DNA of 64,000 nt, from NCBI GenBank assembly GCA_023374025.1, contig SIJG01000063.1:1-64000 (forward strand), written 5' to 3'. The notes beneath the pieces were generated by a model. The model had not been told where the DNA came from and did no database searches. It saw nothing but the letters and a program-made list of their open reading frames with translations. This DNA is from Heterodera schachtii. Taxonomy: Eukaryota > Nematoda > Chromadorea > Rhabditida > Heteroderidae. The translations under genes and the position numbers were made by a program. Of the stretch, positions 59,301-64,000 are shown one piece after another (within the stretch, counting starts at the first letter, position 1; every line of letters starts with the position of its first letter).

Positions 59301-62198
59301 TTGAGATTTCTGATGAATTTCTTAAGAAAATGCTATATTTTTAAAGAAATTTTCCTATTTTCATTGAAATAATTTTTTTCATTTTTCGTTTCGGGGGGGG
59401 GGGAGGGGCTTTAGCCCCCCCCCCCCCGCCCTCCTCGCTACGCCCTTGGGAAAGGACACAATTTTAATTTTTTGTTTTCTATTTAAATTAAATAAAAAAA
59501 AGTATCAGTTAAAGAAACATTTGGGGACAGAAAATGGAGGCAAATTGAGTCAAATTTAAAAACATAAAAAATTCATCAGAATTTTTGTCTAACCAAATAA
59601 TTTTTTAATTTTCGATGACGAAAAACAAAAAAAATGGAATTGATTTTAAACTATTTTTAAAAATGCACAGATGACTTTTTTGATAAATTAAATAAAAACT
59701 TTACCCAATAATTAAATGGTATCTCTCTTTTTTTTATTTTCAAATTTAAATTTTTTTAAATATTTTAAGCTCGACGCCGAGCTGAGCAAAATGGCCCAAA
59801 TAATACGTATAAAGGGTGGTGCGGTGAGCACTGAGCCAATTTTGGAAGAGGGAAGCCAAACGAAAATGCCAATCATTTACCGAGTGCCGGAGGAAGACGC
59901 AATTACGCCGGGCAATTCCGTGCACATCCGCTCAATGACGGCGGACTCAAAAACGGAACTGCGCATTGGCGCAACACTGCTGTACGAAGCGTTGGAATCA
60001 TATGAGACAGGTGGCAGCAAATTGGGGGAATAATTAAAATTGGAAGTAATTAATTAAAAATAAAATATTTTTAATTGTAAATTAAATTTTAAAAATGAAT
60101 TAAATATTGTAAATAAAATTAAAAAATAAATTTAATTATTTTTAAAGGAATTAAAACCGGAAATAATTAATTAAATAATATTTCTAATTGTAAATAAAAT
60201 TTAAAAAAAGGTTTAATTAAATTATATTTCATCAAAATTGTCGTCCCTGTGGAAAATTGGGGGAATAATTAAAATGGGATGTAATTAATTAAATAAAATT
60301 GGAAATAATTAATTAAATTAAAATATTTTAAATTGTAAATTAATTTAAAAAATGTTTTAGGAAAAATTATTTATTACTTACAATTAGCTCAAAAGCAACC
60401 AAATTTTTAATTCTTGATATCAATCGATAGCCCTAAGTGTTCTCTACCAGTTTACAAAATTTCAAAAAATCTCGTTAAGTTTCAAAAAAAATTAGGGCCA
60501 AAGATGCTTGAAAACAAGGATTTTTTTGAGTTCCTCTAGCCATAACATCAAATGATAATTATAAATAATTTTTTATCAAATCATAATGATGGCTTTTTTA
60601 AATAATGACCTAGCACCAATTGGGGGAATTAAAATTGTAAAAAGATTAATTAAATTAAAATATTTTTAATTGTAAATAAATTAAAAATAGTTTAATTAAA
60701 TTATATTTGATCAAAAATTGTCGTTCCTTTTCAATAAAAAAAAAATTAATTCAATTACTCACTCACAAATCAGTTGCCCCTTCTGTACAACAATCTGACA
60801 TCACAAAAAGTAAGTTCGATTTTTTATTTTTGTTATGGGCAAGACACCTTAATGGACGGGGGCAATTAAAAATGTCGGTTTCCGAGTGCATTTTTCGCGA
60901 GTCATTTAAAAACAAATTGCCAAAAATTTACACAAAATGGTCAATTTTGAGTTGTTTGGCTCTCCCCTGACTGCTGGGCATGACTATGAAGATTGGGAGC
61001 AGCTCATTTCCCACCCGCATCGTGTCCCCCTAAGAAATTTCTAAGAAAAACAAAAAAATTTTTGAGAAATTTTCAGCGATTTTTTTGAAAATTAGTAATT
61101 CACCGTAAAAATTTTTCAAAAATTTTTTTCTTAGAATTTTCTTATAAAAAAACTTTCTAACATTTTTTCTTGAAAATTTTATAAGTTAGTAAATTTAAAA
61201 AAAAAATTTCTCGGGGGGGGGGGGAATGGCGGGGGGGGGAAACGTAGTGCATCCGAAAATTATGAGGTTCAATAGCTATTTTTTTGCTCAAATTATTATT
61301 TTACAGTCGGACGAGTTGTGCTCCACGTGAACTTTACGAACACCGATTTGTTTGTATACGAACGTTTCGTAAGGAATAAATCGTAATGGAAGGCTTTTCG
61401 TTTCGAAATGGGCAATTAAGGGTAATGACGAACTGATCGCACGGCTCAGTGATCCGCTGAAAGTGCCAATTGGGCCCGATCAGCCGTTCGTTTTGGGCAT
61501 CAGATTCGGCGCCAACCAGCAGTTTGCGCTGGTGTTGAACGGCATCCAATTGCTGAACGGGTCGACCACCCTGCCCCAGTGGGCCATCCAATATGTCCGC
61601 GTGAGTTTGGCACAAAATTCTATTCAGAAGAAATAAAGAGGCGGCACTAATTGGCCAAGCAAATATGTTTTTTTTTAAATTTTGGCCAATTCATTACCCC
61701 TCATCAGAACCTTTTTATGAGGATTAATCAATCTGATATTTGGCAGCTGCCCTTATGCTAACGGACCAGGCCGTTTTCATACGAGTACAAATTTTTGACT
61801 ATATAACTTTTTACTTTTCCAACTAAATCAACAATCTTAGTGTAGTTGCGAAAAATTTCGTTAATTTTCAAAAAAAATTATGGCCAGAAGAATTCAAAAA
61901 ATTCAGATTTTCAAATATTTGTTGCAATAACTTTTTCGAACCTTAACGAAAAGCACACTTAGAGCTATCGAATTATACCAAGGTTGTTGGAAAATAAGAT
62001 TAAAGGTCCCACTTTTGTTTTATCTATTAAATAATAAAAAAACGACTTGGATTCCTCCATTGGTCGTCTCTCGAAAAACATTTAATTGAAAAAATATTTT
62101 TTATTATGTTTTGCTTTAATTATTTTATCGGTTCATTTCAGATTAATGGCGATTTGAAGCCTGAAAATACAACCATTTTTATTGACAACGGAGCCTAA
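50328..62198 (+). CDS. Secreted protein with four galectin-like domains
   Basis: Twenty-one exons from 50328-50428 to 62142-62198 keep phase at every junction and total 2883 bases, 960 residues plus stop. Residues 1-30 are a signal peptide (QLFFGIFAVLCRFL). Residues about 34-264 are an unrecognised Cys-containing region. Four galectin-like beta-sandwich modules follow, at about 300-459, 460-643, 644-781 and 782-960. Each shows galectin marks: IVLNS and YEIKLNGELHV with SLSGDLY; LMLQFNF; YRIFIHGAFVTSFAHRFPP; VVLHVNF, FALVLNGIQLLNG and INGDL. The sugar-binding Arg/Trp residues are poorly conserved, so binding may be lost or altered in some modules. Galectins usually lack signal peptides, so this is unusual. 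In-frame stops at 54762 and 57326 are avoided by donors at 54702 and 57306. An alternative is two or three shorter genes. Confidence 0.78.
51258..51522. mobile_element. MITE copy in galectin-gene intron 3
   Basis: Inverted ends CCAGACATTGCGCCTATG and GGACATAGGCGCAAAAGTC, arms continuing AATCGGGTTGAAACTTAAG. Same family as 41527-41800. Confidence 0.72.
52803..52932. mobile_element. 130-bp hAT-type MITE next to a 5' splice site
   Basis: Begins TAGTGCCGCTTGAGAC and ends GTCTCGAGCAGCATTA, flanked by TAAGCAC (52796-52802, 52933-52939). It starts eight bases after the end of galectin exon 6, and the duplicated bases overlap the donor GTAAGC. Confidence 0.82.
53748..53866. mobile_element. 119-bp hAT-type MITE, sister of 870-989
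   Basis: Ends CAGGAACGGCATTC and TGCCATCCCTG, exact duplication GCGCCGAG (53740-53747, 53867-53874). It sits just after galectin exon 7 in sequence that remains open, so it could once have been exonic. Confidence 0.9.
54178..54335. mobile_element. Truncated relative of the 20384-21332 hAT element
   Basis: Starts TTAGGGTTGGCCGGGTCCCG and repeats CCGGGT words as in the nested element. No right end is seen. Confidence 0.65.
54793..54950. mobile_element. Palindromic CCGGGA-word element in a galectin intron
   Basis: Dense words CCGGGATTCCCG, CGGGAGTCCCG and CGGGATCCCG over about 150 bases. Similar fragments occur at 2125-2175, 10125-10165 and 36838-36875. The borders are unclear. Confidence 0.6.
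56600..56995. mobile_element. Palindromic MITE with TGGGCGCCAACT words
   Basis: Inverted arms with CGACTGGGCGCCAACT and GGCGCCAGCC, core with CGAAAGCTTTAAG, CCTCTATTAGCCTGCG and an inverted pair TTTTGGCCATAACTTTTCTG. It lies in the intron between galectin exons 12 and 13. I could not find a clean target duplication. Confidence 0.75.
58271..58738. mobile_element. 468-bp hAT-type MITE in a galectin intron
   Basis: Ends TAGGGCTCGGAA inverted, exact duplication ATAATTAC (58263-58270, 58739-58746), fitting nTnnnnAn. The arms repeat ATGTCCATATTTT words. Confidence 0.93.
59010..59448. mobile_element. Element with CAAGGGCGTAGC ends in a galectin intron
   Basis: Ends CAAGGGCGTAGC inverted, flanks GGAAGGGG and GGAAAGGA match at six of eight. 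It carries a GTCTCGGG-word fragment (59028-59120) and a CGGCGGTGCCGGTAGG hairpin motif. It begins 21 bases after exon 17. Confidence 0.75.
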
Positions 62199-63134
62199 AA
62201 GCCTTTCTTTTAATTAAAATTATTGTATATTATAATAATAATAATGATAATGACCACTATTATTAATTGATCTTTTGGTTTTTTTTAAATATTTCATTCT
62301 TTTTATTTTAATCTTTTCGTTGATAAAAATGATTAATTCATTTGGTTATAAGGCCATTAATGCTAACACTTAATTTAAATTTGCCGTAATTATTTGTCAC
62401 TTATTTAATTATGCCAATTCTTTTTCGCTTTATAAAAAGTTTCTCAAGAAATTAACTGATTTGAGTCCCATCATTTCATTCATACGTTTTTCTGAGTTTT
62501 CATTTTGCCATTGTCTTTTTCGTATTGGCATTTTTCACTTTTAATTAATTTTTTTTCACCTATCTTATCGGTGCCAAATGCTTTCGTTGCCTTTTTACTT
62601 GGAATGAAATAAATAAATGCCTTTGCGCTTTTATAAATATTTGTAATAAAATTTTGCTAAAAATGCTGAAATATGTGCTAAAAACCAAAAAAAAAAATGC
62701 CAAATTATGTGCGAAAATATGATTCAATAAAATCGTCCGCCAATTTTTCGGACGAAAATGTTTTGGGGTATACAGACATTTTAGCATTAAAAAACGTGGC
62801 TTTACGTCGCTGCTTATTTCTTTAAAATGTCATTTGTCTTCTGTTTGTGTCCCCTCCCCGGCGGGAAAAACATTTTTTATTATTCAAAATGGCATTAAAT
62901 AAATGCCAAAACATTCATTCAGACGCATTGAAACTCCAAAGTATTCAGAATTTGCCACATTTGTTCTGTTTGGGTTGTATGAACATCGACATTTAAAATT
63001 CATTTCTTTAATTTAATGTCGACAATTTTTCTTCCCTTTTCTCAGCCCCCGAGGGAACGATGAATAATTAATTAGTGACAAATTAATTGGGGCAGCACAA
63101 TTTGTTGGCAAAATCAGCAGCCAAATGTGCGGCA
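62199..63134. other. AT-rich intergenic stretch, nothing recognised
   Basis: Convergent-free spacer between the galectin gene and the cysteine-rich peptide gene. The AATAAA near 62727 and 62896 lie far from either gene end and I do not assign them. Confidence 0.45.
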
Positions 63135-63142
63135 TATAAAAG
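63135..63142 (+). promoter_or_regulatory. TATA box of the cysteine-rich peptide gene
   Basis: TATAAAAG in the context GGCATATAAAAGTGCTG, 91 bases before the ATG at 63226, the expected distance for a strong pol II promoter with a short leader. It suggests an abundantly transcribed gene. Confidence 0.6.
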
Positions 63143-63225
63143 TGCTGATCAAATGGCTGTCAAACCACCAAAAACATTCATTTTATTTTTTTATTGCGCC
63201 TTTTTCTAAAATTCAATTTCCAAAA

Positions 63226-63960
63226 ATGGTTGCCAAGCTTCTTCCGGTCATCCTCTGCTGCGTGTTTTTGGTATGTTTAAGCATTCGGTATAAAATACTG
63301 TAATTCGAGTAGAAAATGAGGGATTACGGTATCTATAAAGACAAAAAAAAGTTGAATTCAGTGAAATATTTTAAACAAAGTAAAAAATAAAAAGCTTAAA
63401 CTTTCCTTTTTAGGCTTCTTTCGCCCTCTGCTCGCCCAATGCTGCTGATGTGCTGGTAAATGACTGAATTTTTTGGCATTAAAAACTCAAAAACAAAATG
63501 ATGCCAATATCTTGAGGTCGTAAAACTCAATTTCGCGGATTCATTTGCAGGATTAGGATTCAAAATCCGTTGCCGGACGGATCCGCCTTATTAATCCCCA
63601 AAAAATGCCAAAAAATGCAGGATTGTGGGCCCAATAAATCCTACAAAATCCTTCCGTTTCCACTATTATCCATATTAAAAGATTTTTTTAGAAATTCAAA
63701 CGAGAAGCGGCGATCAGCAGTTGTGGAGCTGTAAGACATTATAAATAAAATAGAAAATGTTAGACAAAATTCGGAAATTTCGCTTAATCCCTAAATTTGT
63801 TATTTTACTTTAAATTTGCTTGTACCACTAAAAGCACTAATTGGTTTTAATTAGTCATTTTTGTCCAATTTCCTATTTTCGGCACTTTTAGGGACAGCTC
63901 GAATACAGGGGCGGCTGTTGTACGACATGCACAACCGATGCAGATTGTACGGGCGGGAAG
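63226..63960 (+). CDS. Cysteine-rich secreted peptide precursor, 3' end off the window
   Basis: Four phase-0 exons: 63226-63270, 63414-63455, 63692-63730 and 63892-63960, the last ending at a good donor, so 65 residues are seen. The first two exons encode a signal peptide (LLPVILCCVFLASFALC). Then a short propeptide ends in KFKR, a likely dibasic processing site. The mature part starts EAAISSCGAG and has the pattern C..CC..C..C (SCGAG, GGCCTTC, DADCTGG), as in knottin-like and other disulfide-rich peptides. Family not recognised. Together with the TATA box, this suits a secreted gland or epidermal product, possibly antimicrobial or host-directed; that is inference. Confidence 0.75.
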
Positions 63961-64000
63961 GTGAGTTAGCCAAATTTGAGAAGCATTTCAATCAAATTCA

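Noticed and set aside
60707..60970. Coding exon between galectin exons 18 and 19
   Set aside because: Direct splicing of 60010 to 61307 is in phase and completes a strand. The intervening frames are Lys/Asn-rich with no galectin feature.

Overview
This is a eukaryotic window and almost certainly nematode DNA. It is AT-rich, with many short introns ending in TTTCAG or TTAAG. The gene content fits a nematode: a worm-type Argonaute of the WAGO/CSR-1 type, a cholecystokinin-like neuropeptide receptor, a LAPTM-like small membrane protein, a multi-galectin secreted protein, and candidate secreted proteins. Three introns appear to use a GC donor, a feature reported as frequent in cyst nematodes, so a tylenchid plant parasite is a reasonable but unproven guess. 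No bacterial-type operon, CRISPR array, rRNA or convincing tRNA gene was seen.

Layout: (1) 440-2466, minus: eight exons of a CCK-type GPCR, the last transmembrane segments lying beyond the left edge. (2) 2.5-11.9 kb: no convincing gene; tandem repeats, a G-rich minisatellite at 7.5-8.0 kb and nested transposable elements. (3) 11.7-18.3 kb: a broken PP1-type phosphatase inside a near-identical 3.16-kb tandem duplication. (4) 18.98-21.57 kb: a Mutator-like element with remnants of its transposase and a nested hAT-type element. (5) 21.8-28.9 kb, minus: a 28-exon, 1045-residue Argonaute whose exon phases all agree. (6) 29-34.2 kb: repeats. (7) 34.2-38.2 kb, minus: an unrecognised 707-residue protein with signal peptide and probable C-terminal membrane anchor. 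(8) 38.2-41.3 kb: minisatellite, microsatellites, one orphan coding exon and a MITE. (9) 41.3-43.1 kb, minus: a four-pass LAPTM-like protein. (10) 43.1-47.3 kb: a Helitron-like terminus, CT arrays and MITEs. (11) 47.3-48.5 kb, minus: a secreted protein of unknown family. (12) 50.3-62.2 kb, plus: a 21-exon gene for a 960-residue secreted protein with four galectin-like domains. (13) 63.2 kb to the right edge, plus: the start of a small cysteine-rich secreted peptide with a TATA box.

The genes do not form one pathway. The Argonaute would act in small-RNA control of transcripts and, indirectly, of the many transposons here. The most striking feature of the window is its mobile DNA: many palindromic non-autonomous elements with readable target-site duplications, several of whose terminal inverted repeats are tandem arrays of a short word private to each family.
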